DNA of 64,000 nt from Corynebacterium minutissimum (GCF_016889765.1 NZ_CP069533.1:2108001-2172000), one strand, 5' to 3'. Counted from the stretch's first letter, positions 40,867-50,071 are shown. A program made the numbers and translations. Notes: generated from the sequence alone by a model not told the origin.

Positions 40867-41233
40867 TCACTATCGTCCGCCCGGCGCAAACGTTACGTTC
40901 TCTGCCGGTTGGTTACCCGATTGTGACCTTCCTGTTACCAACGGAATGTAACAGTAGCGTCTCAGGAAAGCGAGGGCAACCCGGTTTGCGGTTTTTCTTG
41001 TTTATGTGCCGTAAATCCTAACAGTAATGGTACTGGAGGTGATCTGTGTGAATACTGTGGTGACTAAGCGGGGGTAGTGCAATCGATTTTGCACTTATCT
41101 TAGAGTTTAAATCTCAAGGCTGAAAATTTGCATTCGCCGCTGGGGCTTGTGCCCTACTTTTCACGTGTCAGCTGCAGCTTATTAATCATTTGGGTCTAGC
41201 CTCGCCGCGCCACCCCCGACGGGGGAGGGGAGC
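40867..41233. other. Divergent intergenic region between M23 and PerM-like genes
   Basis: A gene-free stretch of 367 bases holding the phased GGTMAC repeats near its left end. Its middle is AT-rich (about 41080-41180) and could hold promoters for the PerM-like gene; TAGCCT at about 41197 is a weak -10. Nothing else is recognised. Confidence 0.4.
40911..40939 (-). promoter_or_regulatory. Three phased GGTMAC repeats, probable MtrA site
   Basis: On the minus strand GGTAACA (40933-40939), GGTCACA (40922-40928) and GGTAACC (40911-40917) start exactly 11 bases apart, one helical turn. An inverted copy (TGTTAC, 40947-40952) lies beside them. Direct repeats of GTAAC/GTCAC are the kind of site bound by MtrA, which controls M23 peptidase genes in C. 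glutamicum. Confidence 0.6.
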
Positions 41234-42814
41234 GTGGCAAAGTGGACGCCAATGAATAAGAACACGAGTCCCCAGTCACGGTCGGCGACGCGGCCGCGCA
41301 CCCAGGTGCGTGGACATGGTCAGGATAGTGAGCGAACCGAGCGCCCCACCCGCCGCGATCGCCGCGCGCCGACGCAACGGATCAAGGGCGCCGAGGCCGC
41401 TAAGGCGAAAGCTCGCCGCGCCCAGGGGCCCACCACGCTGCGGGAGCGTATCCGTCGCATGCTCATGGTGGTTGCCGTCCCCAATCTGGTGGTCGTGTTG
41501 GGCATCATCGTCGTGGTCATTGCTGCGCTCTTGCTCACGAGCTCGCCCTCGGCGTGGTTTAACACCATCGTTGCGGAAGCCTGGATGGTCTTTAACCTCG
41601 CTCCTATTCGGGCGGGGGGAATTGACCTCGGCTTCCTGCCGGGATTACCTGCGGTACTGCTGGCGTGGTTGGTAGGACGTCGGGTGCGCGTAGCCATTAA
41701 AGACAAGGTCAGTATCAATGACCTCCTCGTGCTGACCGCCTGCGTCTTCTTGGTTCCTTTAGCGTTGACCTGCCTTGCGTGGCTGATGCTGTGGGATGCG
41801 GGCAAAGCCTATGACGTCTCCCCGCCGGCCCTGTACGTTGTGCTGCCCCGCATGCTGTTGCTCCATGCGGCTGCTCTCATTGGCGGTATGGGGACTCGCC
41901 TGTGGAAGGCTCTGGCCAAGCGCAGTGGGGTGCCGCGCGTGCTTGTCGACGCCTCCCGGATCGGCCTCAGCTACCTCGGCTACTTGGCCATCGTGAGCCT
42001 GGTCCTCGTTCTTGTTTTGTGGGCAGTGGGCTGGCAACGCCAAGCTGAGATGCTGGCGGAGTATCCGGTCCTTGACTCGGTAGGTACGGCTGGCCTGGTT
42101 TTGCTCAGCATCCTCTATATGCCTAACGCCGTTATTGCTGCCGCGTCCGTGCTGAGTGGCTCCGAGCTACACGTTGGGCCGGACACGAGTGTCAGCTTGT
42201 TCAGCAGCCATATGGTGCCGCTGCCTCCGCTGCCACTGGCCGCGGCAGTACCGCCGAGTATTAGCTCCTGGGCGGTTGCTCTCTTTGTGCTTCCCGCAAT
42301 TGTTGCCGGCGTAGCTTTTGCACGGCGCCGAGCGCTGGTGAATTTCCAGGTGGCCTTGGTCGCTGCCGTCGTTGCCGCTGTCGCTGCTTTCGCTGCGATC
42401 TACGGCACCTCTGGTGCACTCGGTGTCTACGGCTATACCGGACCTGAGCTATGGACGGCCGTAGGGCTTAGTGCCTTGTGGTGCCTCGTCGTCGGTGCTG
42501 GCTTCGCCGCCGCCAATGCGCTCTTGTCCTGGCGCGCTCGCCGTAGTAGCGAAGGCGACGTCGAGGCCGCTGTGGACGCAGAGAAGGCCGCTGTGGACAC
42601 AGAGAAGACAGCTGCGGACGCAGAAAAGACAGAGGGCACCCGTCCTGCGAATGCCGTGCCGGTCTCAGCACTGCTCGGCGTCAACTCCGAGAGCCCGGAG
42701 GACTCGGACGTCATCGACGCTGAGGTGGACGACACTGATGAGGGGGACGAGGGGGACGTCGCCAAGCACATGCCCGCAGACCCTGATCGTGATGAGGACG
42801 CCTCCCAGGGTTAA
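41234..42814 (+). CDS. DUF6350/PerM-like integral membrane protein
   Basis: A 526-residue protein: a basic, Arg/Pro-rich cytoplasmic lead (about 1-75), about nine membrane helices (from VVAVPNLVVVLGIIVVVIAA to about residue 435), then a Glu/Asp/Ala-rich acidic tail with near-repeats of the type AAVDAEKA / AAVDTEKT / AADAEKT. Its position before purN-purH matches M. tuberculosis Rv0955 (PerM), which stabilises cell division under stress; the DUF6350 assignment is from hydropathy and position. The GTG start is supported by GGGGAGGGGAG directly upstream. The AK-type repeat in the tail is odd and may vary between strains. Confidence 0.75.
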   Translation: MAKWTPMNKNTSPQSRSATRPRTQVRGHGQDSERTERPTRRDRRAPTQRIKGAEAAKAKARRAQGPTTLRERIRRMLMVVAVPNLVVVLGIIVVVIAALLLTSSPSAWFNTIVAEAWMVFNLAPIRAGGIDLGFLPGLPAVLLAWLVGRRVRVAIKDKVSINDLLVLTACVFLVPLALTCLAWLMLWDAGKAYDVSPPALYVVLPRMLLLHAAALIGGMGTRLWKALAKRSGVPRVLVDASRIGLSYLGYLAIVSLVLVLVLWAVGWQRQAEMLAEYPVLDSVGTAGLVLLSILYMPNAVIAAASVLSGSELHVGPDTSVSLFSSHMVPLPPLPLAAAVPPSISSWAVALFVLPAIVAGVAFARRRALVNFQVALVAAVVAAVAAFAAIYGTSGALGVYGYTGPELWTAVGLSALWCLVVGAGFAAANALLSWRARRSSEGDVEAAVDAEKAAVDTEKTAADAEKTEGTRPANAVPVSALLGVNSESPEDSDVIDAEVDDTDEGDEGDVAKHMPADPDRDEDASQG

Positions 42815-42843
42815 GCAATTGCCTGTTTGCTCCCCGCAGGCGC

Positions 42844-42849
42844 TAGGCT
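42844..42849 (+). promoter_or_regulatory. -10 element of purN
   Basis: TAGGCT, 7 bases before the GTG at 42857; a leaderless transcript is predicted. Confidence 0.5.
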
Positions 42850-42856
42850 GGAGCGC

Positions 42857-43462
42857 GTGACTACACCACACCAGCCCGCTGCTTCTGCCCGTCTCAATGT
42901 CGTCGTTCTGGTCTCTGGAACCGGCTCTTTGCTGCAGGCCATCCTCCATGGTCAGGACGAACACTATGCCGTGGTGAAAGTTATCGCGGACGTGCCCTGT
43001 CAGGGCATCGAGCGTGCACAGGCAGCGGGAATCGCCACCGAAGTCGTGGAGATGGGTGAGGATCGCGCCGAATGGAATAGACGTCTGGTTGATGCAGTAG
43101 ATGCTGCACAACCAGACGTTGTTGTTTCTGCGGGCTTCATGAAGATCCTGGGCAAGGATTTTCTGGACCGCTTTGAAGGGCGCACCATCAATACTCACCC
43201 GGCACTCCTGCCAGCCTTCAAAGGGGCGCATGGTGTGCGCGATGCGCTGGCCTACGGTGCCAAGGTCACAGGCTCGACCGTCCACTTTGTAGATGCCGGC
43301 GTCGATACGGGCGCCATCATCGCCCAAGAACCCGTGCGGGTGCTGCCGGAGGATGATGAGGCCAGCCTGCACGAGCGCATCAAGGTGGTCGAAAGAGAAC
43401 TCATTGTCACTGTCCTGCGCGCTATCCGCGTACAAGACGCAGCACTGACTATTGAGCTTTAA
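42857..43462 (+). CDS. purN: Phosphoribosylglycinamide formyltransferase
   Basis: A 201-residue GAR transformylase, step 3 of purine synthesis, using 10-formyl-THF. Seen: RLNVVVLVSGTGSLLQAIL (phosphate loop), ADVPCQGIERA, FMKILGKDFLDRFEGRTINTHPALLPAFKGAHGVRDAL with the catalytic Asn-His pair (INTHPALLP), and VHFVDAGVDTGAIIAQEPV with the Asp. The GTG at 42857 is chosen over the open frame from 42827 because of the -10 element 7 bases upstream. Two-gene block with purH, 43 bases apart. Confidence 0.94.
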   Translation: MTTPHQPAASARLNVVVLVSGTGSLLQAILHGQDEHYAVVKVIADVPCQGIERAQAAGIATEVVEMGEDRAEWNRRLVDAVDAAQPDVVVSAGFMKILGKDFLDRFEGRTINTHPALLPAFKGAHGVRDALAYGAKVTGSTVHFVDAGVDTGAIIAQEPVRVLPEDDEASLHERIKVVERELIVTVLRAIRVQDAALTIEL

Positions 43463-43505
43463 CAATCGCTGCAACAAACGCAAGGAAGGCTAGAGTCCCC
43501 ACACC

Positions 43506-45038
43506 ATGAGCGAGGATCGTAAGAACATCAAACGCGCACTTATTAGCGTGTACGACAAGACCGGTTTGGAGGACCTATCCCGGGCCCTCGACAAAGCCGG
43601 CGTGGAGATCGTCTCCACCGGTTCCACCGCGAAGAAGATCGCAGATCTGGGCATCGAGGTCACGCCCGTCGAGAAGCTCACTGGCTTCCCGGAGTGCCTC
43701 GAAGGCCGCGTGAAGACCCTGCATCCGCGCGTACATGCGGGCATCTTGGCGGATACCCGCAAGGAAGACCACCTCAACCAGCTTTCCGAGCTGGAGGTGG
43801 AACCCTTCCAACTCGTTGTGGTCAACCTGTACCCCTTCCGCGAGACCGTAGCTTCCGGCGCTGACTTCGATGGCTGCGTGGAGCAGATCGATATCGGCGG
43901 ACCGTCCATGGTGCGCGCGGCTGCCAAGAACCACCCTTCTGTTGCTGTGGTCGTGGACCCAGCTCGCTACGGCGAGGTGGCTGACGCGGTGGCCAACGGC
44001 GGCTTTACCCTAGAGCAGCGCCGCGGTCTGGCTCGGGATGCCTTCCTACACACCGCTGATTACGACGCCGCGGTGTCCGCGTGGTTCGTGGACCAACTCA
44101 GTGAAGAAGCAGAGACCACCCCGCTGCGCTACGGCGAGAACTCTCACCAAAAGGCGACCGTAACCCGCATTGGCACCACCGGTCTGGCCAATGCGAAGCA
44201 GTTCAACGGCAAGGAGATGAGCTACAACAACTACCAGGACGCCGACGCCGCCTGGCGCGCCGCCTGGGATCACGAGCGCCCGTGCGTGGCCATTATCAAG
44301 CACGCCAACCCCTGCGGCATCGCGGTGTCTGAGGAATCCATTGCGGCCGCTCACCGCGCTGCCCACGCCTGTGATCCGATGTCTGCTTTCGGTGGCGTCA
44401 TCGCTGTCAACCGCGAGGTCACCGTGGAGATGGCCGAGCAGGTCAAGGAGATCTTCACCGAGGTCATCGTGGCGCCTTCCTATGAAGAAGGCGCTATTGA
44501 CGTGCTCAAGGCCAAGAAGAACCTGCGCGTGCTGCAGGCAGAGCACGAAGCACCGGAGGAGGAAGTTAAATTCATCTCCGGTGGCGTGCTAACCCAGGAG
44601 CCGGATACCTACCAGGCCGAGGGCGATAACCCGGCCAACTGGACCTTGGCTGCTGGTGAGGCGCTCAACGAGTCCGACTTGGCACAGCTTGAGTTTGCCT
44701 GGCGCTCGGTACGCGCGGTGAAGTCCAACGCCATTCTGCTAGCTAAGGACAACGCCACCGTGGGCGTGGGCATGGGCCAAGTCAACCGCGTGGACTCTGC
44801 CAAGCTGGCAGTCGAGCGCGCCAACACGCTGGCCGATGGCTCCAACCGTACCGAAGGTTCCTTCGCTGCCTCCGATGCCTTCTTCCCGTTTGCCGATGGC
44901 CTGGAGGTGCTTCTCGACGCCGGCGTGAAGGCCGTTGTTCAGCCGGGTGGTTCCATCCGTGATGAAGAGGTCATTGAGGCCGCTCAGAAGGCTGGCGTGA
45001 CCATGTACTTCACCGGAACCCGTCACTTCTTCCACTAG
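43506..45038 (+). CDS. purH: Bifunctional AICAR transformylase/IMP cyclohydrolase
   Basis: A 510-residue enzyme for the last two steps of IMP synthesis. The N-terminal IMP cyclohydrolase (MGS-like) domain has ALISVYDKTGLEDLSRAL, STGSTAKKI and GRVKTLHPRVHAGIL. The C-terminal transformylase has LRYGENSHQKA, KHANPCGIAV with the catalytic Lys-His, and KSNAILLAKD. The end FTGTRHFFH is the normal PurH terminus. A TAGAGT -10 element ends 9 bases before the ATG, so it may have its own promoter beside read-through from purN. Confidence 0.97.
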   Translation: MSEDRKNIKRALISVYDKTGLEDLSRALDKAGVEIVSTGSTAKKIADLGIEVTPVEKLTGFPECLEGRVKTLHPRVHAGILADTRKEDHLNQLSELEVEPFQLVVVNLYPFRETVASGADFDGCVEQIDIGGPSMVRAAAKNHPSVAVVVDPARYGEVADAVANGGFTLEQRRGLARDAFLHTADYDAAVSAWFVDQLSEEAETTPLRYGENSHQKATVTRIGTTGLANAKQFNGKEMSYNNYQDADAAWRAAWDHERPCVAIIKHANPCGIAVSEESIAAAHRAAHACDPMSAFGGVIAVNREVTVEMAEQVKEIFTEVIVAPSYEEGAIDVLKAKKNLRVLQAEHEAPEEEVKFISGGVLTQEPDTYQAEGDNPANWTLAAGEALNESDLAQLEFAWRSVRAVKSNAILLAKDNATVGVGMGQVNRVDSAKLAVERANTLADGSNRTEGSFAASDAFFPFADGLEVLLDAGVKAVVQPGGSIRDEEVIEAAQKAGVTMYFTGTRHFFH

Positions 45039-45054
45039 AGCTTTCACGGTGGCG

Positions 45055-45957
45055 TCACTGCGCGTTCAGTGAGGCCACCGCAAAGCCAGTATTGTCGACG
45101 GGATTTCCGTCTTTATCTTTGTACGTAAAGGTAAACCGAAACTCCTGATGTTCGCCGACATGGATGGGCATTTCCAAGGCCTCATCCACGGGGACATCGA
45201 AGGCTGCGAGCTCAGTGCCGTCGCTACCAGTGACAGTCACGCTGGCGCTGGCGACATCCGTGTTGTCGCGGTCATCGATAAAACCAAAAACAGCATTGAG
45301 CTGGCTTTGGCCTTCAGCCAGATGAATATCGGCGATATTGGTGCTGCCCGAGCGGGACACATAGGAATCCCGGAACAGCGTACGAGCGATGACCGCATCC
45401 TCCTCCGCGAGGTCGGTTGAGATGCCGTCGTGCGCGCCTACGGGGGTACCTGCGACAACGGCAGTTGTCGTCGGTTCTGCCGATGCGCCCGCTTGGTCGC
45501 TTCCCGAGGAGTCACGTCCCCAGATAAACCAGGCGCCGACTCCCAATACAATGGCGAGGACCACCAGAATCGCGATGAGCGCTGCTATTGCGCCACTAAA
45601 CTTTCCTTTGCCCTTCGGGGAAGGCGGGGCGGAGTACTGCGTTCCTTGTGGGGGCTGCGGTTGCTGCGGATGGCCCGGGTAGTGGGATTGCCCTGGCGGT
45701 GGGGTAGGCGCGCCACCAAAGACCGGCTGGGCGTTCGCACCACCTCCACCAGCAGGGGAGCCTGGATGAGAACCCTGATACGCCCCCGGTGTGTGCGGGC
45801 GGCTGCCGAACGGCGGCGGAGCACCAAAGCCTCCGGGTGTGCCGGGGTTACTGGTGCCACCACCTGGCTGACCAAAGCCGGGGCGGGGAGTACCAAAACC
45901 GGAGTTAGACCCGGAGCGGCCTGGTGGCGTGCCTGAAGGTCCAGGAGAAAAAGTCAT
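45055..45957 (-). CDS. Pro/Gly-rich single-pass membrane protein
   Basis: About 300 residues. The first 125 are a Gly/Pro/Ser/Gln-rich cytoplasmic region (GFGTPRPGFGQPGGG and similar). One membrane helix follows (GAIAALIAILVVLAIVLGVGAWFIW), then a 140-residue external beta-rich domain (TNIADIHLAEGQSQLNAVFG, ASVTVTGSDG, EFRFTFTYKDKDGNPVDNTG) of a DUF4352-like immunoglobulin type. The ATG at 45957 is likely but lacks a well-placed ribosome-binding site; the frame extends to 45981. Convergent with purH, 16 bases apart. I do not recognise a function. The layout matches the two similar proteins at 46184 and 48019 and suggests an envelope sensor or adaptor. Confidence 0.7.
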   Translation of the reverse strand: MTFSPGPSGTPPGRSGSNSGFGTPRPGFGQPGGGTSNPGTPGGFGAPPPFGSRPHTPGAYQGSHPGSPAGGGGANAQPVFGGAPTPPPGQSHYPGHPQQPQPPQGTQYSAPPSPKGKGKFSGAIAALIAILVVLAIVLGVGAWFIWGRDSSGSDQAGASAEPTTTAVVAGTPVGAHDGISTDLAEEDAVIARTLFRDSYVSRSGSTNIADIHLAEGQSQLNAVFGFIDDRDNTDVASASVTVTGSDGTELAAFDVPVDEALEMPIHVGEHQEFRFTFTYKDKDGNPVDNTGFAVASLNAQ

Positions 45958-46183
45958 GGGTACGCGAAAGCCTTTCCACAAGCGAGGGAAGTGTCTCTAA
46001 CAATGTAAACCGTAGTGCGCAGAGGGCGCGGGCGTCTCGGCAGATTCGAGGGATACTCCCCGTGGGGTTGGGGCTGGGTTAGAAGATAAATCACTATAGT
46101 CAGGGCAACACTGTGCAAAGATGGAAGGCACCGTATATGCGGTAGCGATAGGCGCTACAGACACTGTAGAAACGGAGGCTCCG

Positions 46184-47068
46184 GTGACTGACTCAGAACA
46201 CAACCACGGTTTCGGCACGCCCCAACCGCAGGGACACGGCGGTCAACCGAACCAGAACCGCAAGGACACGCACCCAGAAACCGTGGACTTTGAATCCCCC
46301 CTGTCACAAGAGCGCCAATACTCCAACCCCTTCGCCACGCCAGCTGATCAACAGCCCACCCAGCACTTTTCCGCCCCGCAGGCACAGCCAGGACAGCCGA
46401 GCCAGCAGGGTCAGCAAGGCCAGCAGGGCTGGACCGAACACCAGGGCCAGCACGGGCAGTGGGGCAACCAACAGCAACCGGCCGGTGGCTACAACGCTGC
46501 GTACCCGCAGCAGGCTGCGGCCTCTACCGGGTCCTCCAACGGCGGAAAACTGATCCTCATCGCCGTCCTTATCCTGGCCATGCTGCTCGTCATCGCCGCG
46601 CTGGCCTACCTCTTCTTTTTTAAGAACTCCACTACCGGGAACCAGGCCCAGCCACCGCTGACCACCGAGGCACAGGTGTCTGAGGAGACCACGGGCGCCG
46701 ACGAAGAAGCAACCTCCGCTGCAGAGACTACGACCTCCGAGGAAGAGACCACCAGCGCTGAACCGGAAAAGCGTCCCGAACACCCAGCGCTTCCCGACGG
46801 CGCACAGCCAGTCAACGATGCTGCACGCAACAATGAGCCAGGCGGCGATTTCAACAACGTATACCGCGGCTCCGCTGTGACTTCGGAACCTTTTGCCAAC
46901 ATCGTGCGGGATGAGTACGTGAAGCACTACGTGGATACTAAGGAGCTCAACGCAACGATCAACGCCTACAGTCCGATAACCAAGCAGACCTACACAGTGG
47001 ACTGCTCCGACAACGGTAAGTTCGTCACCTGCAAGGGTGGCAATAACGCGATTGTGTACATCGTCTAA
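46184..47068 (+). CDS. Gln-rich single-pass membrane protein
   Basis: A 294-residue protein. Residues 1-115 are Gln/Pro/Gly/His-rich (QPSQQGQQGQQG and similar); one membrane helix follows (GGKLILIAVLILAMLLVIAALAYLFFF), then a long Glu/Thr/Ser linker (about 150-200) and a small external domain of about 90 residues with two Cys (VDCSDNGKFVTCKGGNNAIV). GTG 46184 is the start, with CGGAGG 7 bases upstream. Its TAA overlaps the ATG of the following lipoprotein gene, so the two are translated together. No family is recognised. Confidence 0.75.
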   Translation: MTDSEHNHGFGTPQPQGHGGQPNQNRKDTHPETVDFESPLSQERQYSNPFATPADQQPTQHFSAPQAQPGQPSQQGQQGQQGWTEHQGQHGQWGNQQQPAGGYNAAYPQQAAASTGSSNGGKLILIAVLILAMLLVIAALAYLFFFKNSTTGNQAQPPLTTEAQVSEETTGADEEATSAAETTTSEEETTSAEPEKRPEHPALPDGAQPVNDAARNNEPGGDFNNVYRGSAVTSEPFANIVRDEYVKHYVDTKELNATINAYSPITKQTYTVDCSDNGKFVTCKGGNNAIVYIV

Positions 47069-47982
47069 TGCGCCGCATCTATCGAATCCGCACCGCCGCG
47101 CTCGCCACAGCGACCGCCCTGTCGGTCGCACTGCTGAGTGCCTGCACTATTGGTGAAGTCTCCGGTAACAACGAGGCCGAGACCGCGTCCCAGGGCACCG
47201 AAGAATCGGTACCGCAGCCCACGCTGCCTGAATCCACCCCCGTACCCGCACCCGTCACCACGGAGGACCTGCCCGTGATTGAAGCCACCGACCCGCAAGA
47301 AGCCCTCGACGCCATTGCTGCGGACAACCCCGGAACGGGTATCGCCGTGGCCGGCGGCGGAACAGTCTTCGCGGCTGGCATGACGGATCCCGTTGCCGCC
47401 TGGTCAACCGCGAAGGTTCCCCTCGCCATCGCCGCTGAACGCGCCGGGGTTGCGGAAGACGGCACTATCACCCAGGCAATTACGTACTCCGACAATGCCG
47501 CTGCTGACTCGTTGTGGGAAGCCCTGGGCGGCGGACAGGAAGCAGCACAGGCCACACAAGAGGTCATCGGTACAACCTCAGTACCAGCCACCCCGCCACG
47601 CCCGGGGTTTAGCGCCGTTGGTCAAACGCAGTGGTCGGTAGCGCAGCAGGCAGAGTTCGTGGCATCCCTGGGCTGTATGGACGGCGCGGAGCCGGTTCTC
47701 GCCGCAATGGCCCAGCCCGATCCTGCCCAGAGGTACGGCCTGGGCACCCTAGAAGGCGCGGTCAAGAAAGGCGGCTGGGGCCCGGCCGAAGATGGATCCT
47801 ATGAAGCTCGGCAGATGGGCCTTGTTACCCTTGGCGGCCACACCGTGGCTGTGGCCATCTACGCCAGTGCAGACTCCGGAGACTACGGCGATGCCCAACA
47901 GATGCTCACGCGCCTCGCTACCCAGCTCGAGTCGGCTGAGGTTGAGTGGCCGGCGGCTGGCTGCCAGCAGGGAGCGGTGTAG
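47068..47982 (+). CDS. Lipoprotein with a beta-lactamase/PBP-like serine domain
   Basis: A 304-residue lipoprotein, lipobox LLSAC (Cys26), then an acidic/Pro linker to about residue 85. The remaining domain follows the class A lactamase order: WSTAKVPLAIAAE (SxxK), ITYSDNAAADSLWEALGG (SDN), and VKKGGWGPAEDGSYE where a KTG-like motif is expected, with the Thr replaced. It keeps SxxK and SDN better than the lipoprotein at 3891, so acylation by beta-lactams or muropeptides is possible, but the altered third motif leaves enzyme activity uncertain. The start codon overlaps the upstream stop (TAATG), coupling it to the membrane protein gene. Confidence 0.78.
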   Translation: MRRIYRIRTAALATATALSVALLSACTIGEVSGNNEAETASQGTEESVPQPTLPESTPVPAPVTTEDLPVIEATDPQEALDAIAADNPGTGIAVAGGGTVFAAGMTDPVAAWSTAKVPLAIAAERAGVAEDGTITQAITYSDNAAADSLWEALGGGQEAAQATQEVIGTTSVPATPPRPGFSAVGQTQWSVAQQAEFVASLGCMDGAEPVLAAMAQPDPAQRYGLGTLEGAVKKGGWGPAEDGSYEARQMGLVTLGGHTVAVAIYASADSGDYGDAQQMLTRLATQLESAEVEWPAAGCQQGAV

Positions 47983-48018
47983 CTGCACGGGTGCTAGACC
48001 CTTGGCTCAAGGGCGGTT

Positions 48019-48681
48019 TTACTTCGGCCAGTAGACGTCGAAGTCGCCGGACTTGCCATCAATGTCGTAGTGCCCGCCACGGATGGTGAGCACCGAACCG
48101 GTATCGGCACCACTCGTGGGATCGAGAATCGCCACGCTAAAGTCGGTCCCCTCGCCCTTCGCTGGGCCAAAGGCAGCACCACTGGACCAGATGCCGCGAT
48201 AGAAAAGCGAATCCTTGCCTTCGCAGATAACAATGTGCGAATCGTCATCCGCGCTGGCGGCGGCGAAGACCATTTCTTCGCCTTGCTGGCAGCGTGCCTC
48301 GGGGACATCAGACCACCCAGCAGCAGTCAGCCCAGGAGGCACGTCGGCAACACCAGCGGATTCCTGCGGTGCCTCCCCGGAAGCGCTAGGCTGGCCGCTT
48401 TCACCGTTATCTCCGGTATCAGCGCCGGACTCGGTTTCTGACTCCATCGTCATCGGAGCAGTGGCAGAAGCCTGCTCACTTGTTGGTACCTCCTGGCTGG
48501 TGGATCGCACGTCATTCCAAATAATGATGCCAGAGATCGTCAGCGCGATGAGGATGGCAATGGCACAGATAATTGGCACGTTGTTCCGCTGCTCAGAGGG
48601 AGCCGAAGCAGGGAGAGCAGAAGCCGGGCTTGGGCTAGGGCGCTCGGAAAAAGAGTTGTTGCCAAATCCTGGGGTGGTCAT
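48019..48681 (-). CDS. Single-pass membrane protein with external beta domain
   Basis: A 220-residue protein: about 33 cytoplasmic residues rich in Pro/Ser/Ala, one helix (VPIICAIAILIALTISGIIIW), an acidic Ser/Glu/Gly linker (about 60-110) and a compact external domain with two Cys (EARCQQGEEMVFAAASADDDSHIVICEGKDSLFYRGIW). AAGGA lies 4 bases before the ATG at 48681. It is transcribed away from the kinase gene, 145 bases apart. Function unknown; the two-Cys external domain resembles in size that of the 46184 product but not clearly in sequence. Confidence 0.75.
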   Translation of the reverse strand: MTTPGFGNNSFSERPSPSPASALPASAPSEQRNNVPIICAIAILIALTISGIIIWNDVRSTSQEVPTSEQASATAPMTMESETESGADTGDNGESGQPSASGEAPQESAGVADVPPGLTAAGWSDVPEARCQQGEEMVFAAASADDDSHIVICEGKDSLFYRGIWSSGAAFGPAKGEGTDFSVAILDPTSGADTGSVLTIRGGHYDIDGKSGDFDVYWPK

Positions 48682-48826
48682 AGGGTCCTTGGAAAGACGA
48701 TTGAGAACAACAGAAATCATAATCGTTGTGTACGAACCGCCATTATCCGAGGGGGAGTACCCTCCATTCGGGGGAGACGCGACACGGCAACATCATGAGA
48801 CCTAATGCATATGGTGCAATGGTGCG

Positions 48827-50071
48827 GTGACTAGTTCCTATTTCGTTGAGTGGCTTACCCAGCATAAGCGCTACACCACGGTGTACCTGCTGGGTGAAGG
48901 CGGCATGGGTCAAGTCTTTCACGCGACGGATCCAGACCTCTCCCGTGAGCTTGCGGTCAAGGTGCTGCTGGACGACGTCCGCGATGAAGCCTCCCGCGCT
49001 CGTTTCCACAACGAGATGAAGGCGCTTACCCGCATTGGCAGCCACCCTGGCGTTGTCCAGTTCTATTCCAAAGAATCAACGCCACGCGGCGACGATGTCA
49101 TGGTCATGGCGTTTATTGACGGTGGAACGCTGGCGCATGCAATCAAGGATCGCGCTCGAACTGGTCGAGGATTCACAGTGAAGGAAGTCGTGTATTTCCT
49201 GACGCCGATTGCCTCAGCCTTGGATTATATGCACCATGAGTTGCATCCCGGGTGGGTACATCGCGATGTTAAGCCCGCGAATATCCTGCTCAGGAAAAAT
49301 CCCGGTAGTCTTCCGCCGGCTGTCCTCTCAGATTTTGGCATCAGTATCGAGGAAGGGCAGTCACGCCTGACCAAGATTGGCCATATCGTGGGCACAGAGA
49401 AGTACTTAGCGCCAGAGAATAAAGGTCATGCCTACGGTGATGATGATTTGTCGGCGCGTGCTGACGACTACTCTTTAGCGCTCATCGCCTTCGAAATGCT
49501 CACGCTCCATCACCTCAAGGACACGATGCCACGCAGCGAGTGGCGTGGTGAGCGCCGCCTTCCGGAGCTATCGAGTGCGGCCTTTTCTGATGTACTTGCC
49601 CCCGACACCGCCGCAGTGGTTAGTCAGGTGCAGGAGGTGCTCAGCAAAGCTCTCGATAGTGTTCCGATGCAGCGCTACGCCACGGCGGAGGAGTTCATCC
49701 AGGCATTGGAGAAGATATCCAACCCTTCTTCGTCTGCCGCGCCGCAGAAATCGCCCACAGCACCGCAGCCACCACGCTCGGAGCACACAGCGCATACGGC
49801 CCCCACCCAAAAGTGGCCAGAGCCCCCGCGGCATACTGAGAACATGCGGCCTACTGGGTTCGTGGCACCCTCGAATCCCATTTCCCCCACGTCGCATGTG
49901 CGGCCGTCAACTCCTGTGACTCCGCCAACGTCCGTAGCCCAGAATCAGTCAGGGGTTCCGTCGGCGCTGAGCTCGCCGCCGAAGAAAGATAACAGCAACG
50001 CGCTTATTATCACTGCGACCGTCGTGGTTATCATTCTTATTTTCCTGGTGACCTGGGCTATCGTGGCATAA
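48827..50071 (+). CDS. Tail-anchored Ser/Thr protein kinase
   Basis: A 414-residue Hanks-type kinase, complete: Gly-loop LLGEGGMGQVF, Lys45 in AVKVL, a Glu in the C-helix, HRDVKPAN (145-152) with catalytic Asp147, DFG (169-171) and APE (195-197). After residue 295 comes a Pro/Ser/Thr-rich linker of about 95 residues, then a final membrane helix (ALIITATVVVIILIFLVTWA) that ends the protein. There is no external sensor domain such as PASTA, unlike PknA/PknB or PknL. It must get its signal through a partner, perhaps one of the neighbouring membrane proteins. GTG start. The FHA gene follows 106 bases downstream. Confidence 0.92.
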   Translation: MTSSYFVEWLTQHKRYTTVYLLGEGGMGQVFHATDPDLSRELAVKVLLDDVRDEASRARFHNEMKALTRIGSHPGVVQFYSKESTPRGDDVMVMAFIDGGTLAHAIKDRARTGRGFTVKEVVYFLTPIASALDYMHHELHPGWVHRDVKPANILLRKNPGSLPPAVLSDFGISIEEGQSRLTKIGHIVGTEKYLAPENKGHAYGDDDLSARADDYSLALIAFEMLTLHHLKDTMPRSEWRGERRLPELSSAAFSDVLAPDTAAVVSQVQEVLSKALDSVPMQRYATAEEFIQALEKISNPSSSAAPQKSPTAPQPPRSEHTAHTAPTQKWPEPPRHTENMRPTGFVAPSNPISPTSHVRPSTPVTPPTSVAQNQSGVPSALSSPPKKDNSNALIITATVVVIILIFLVTWAIVA

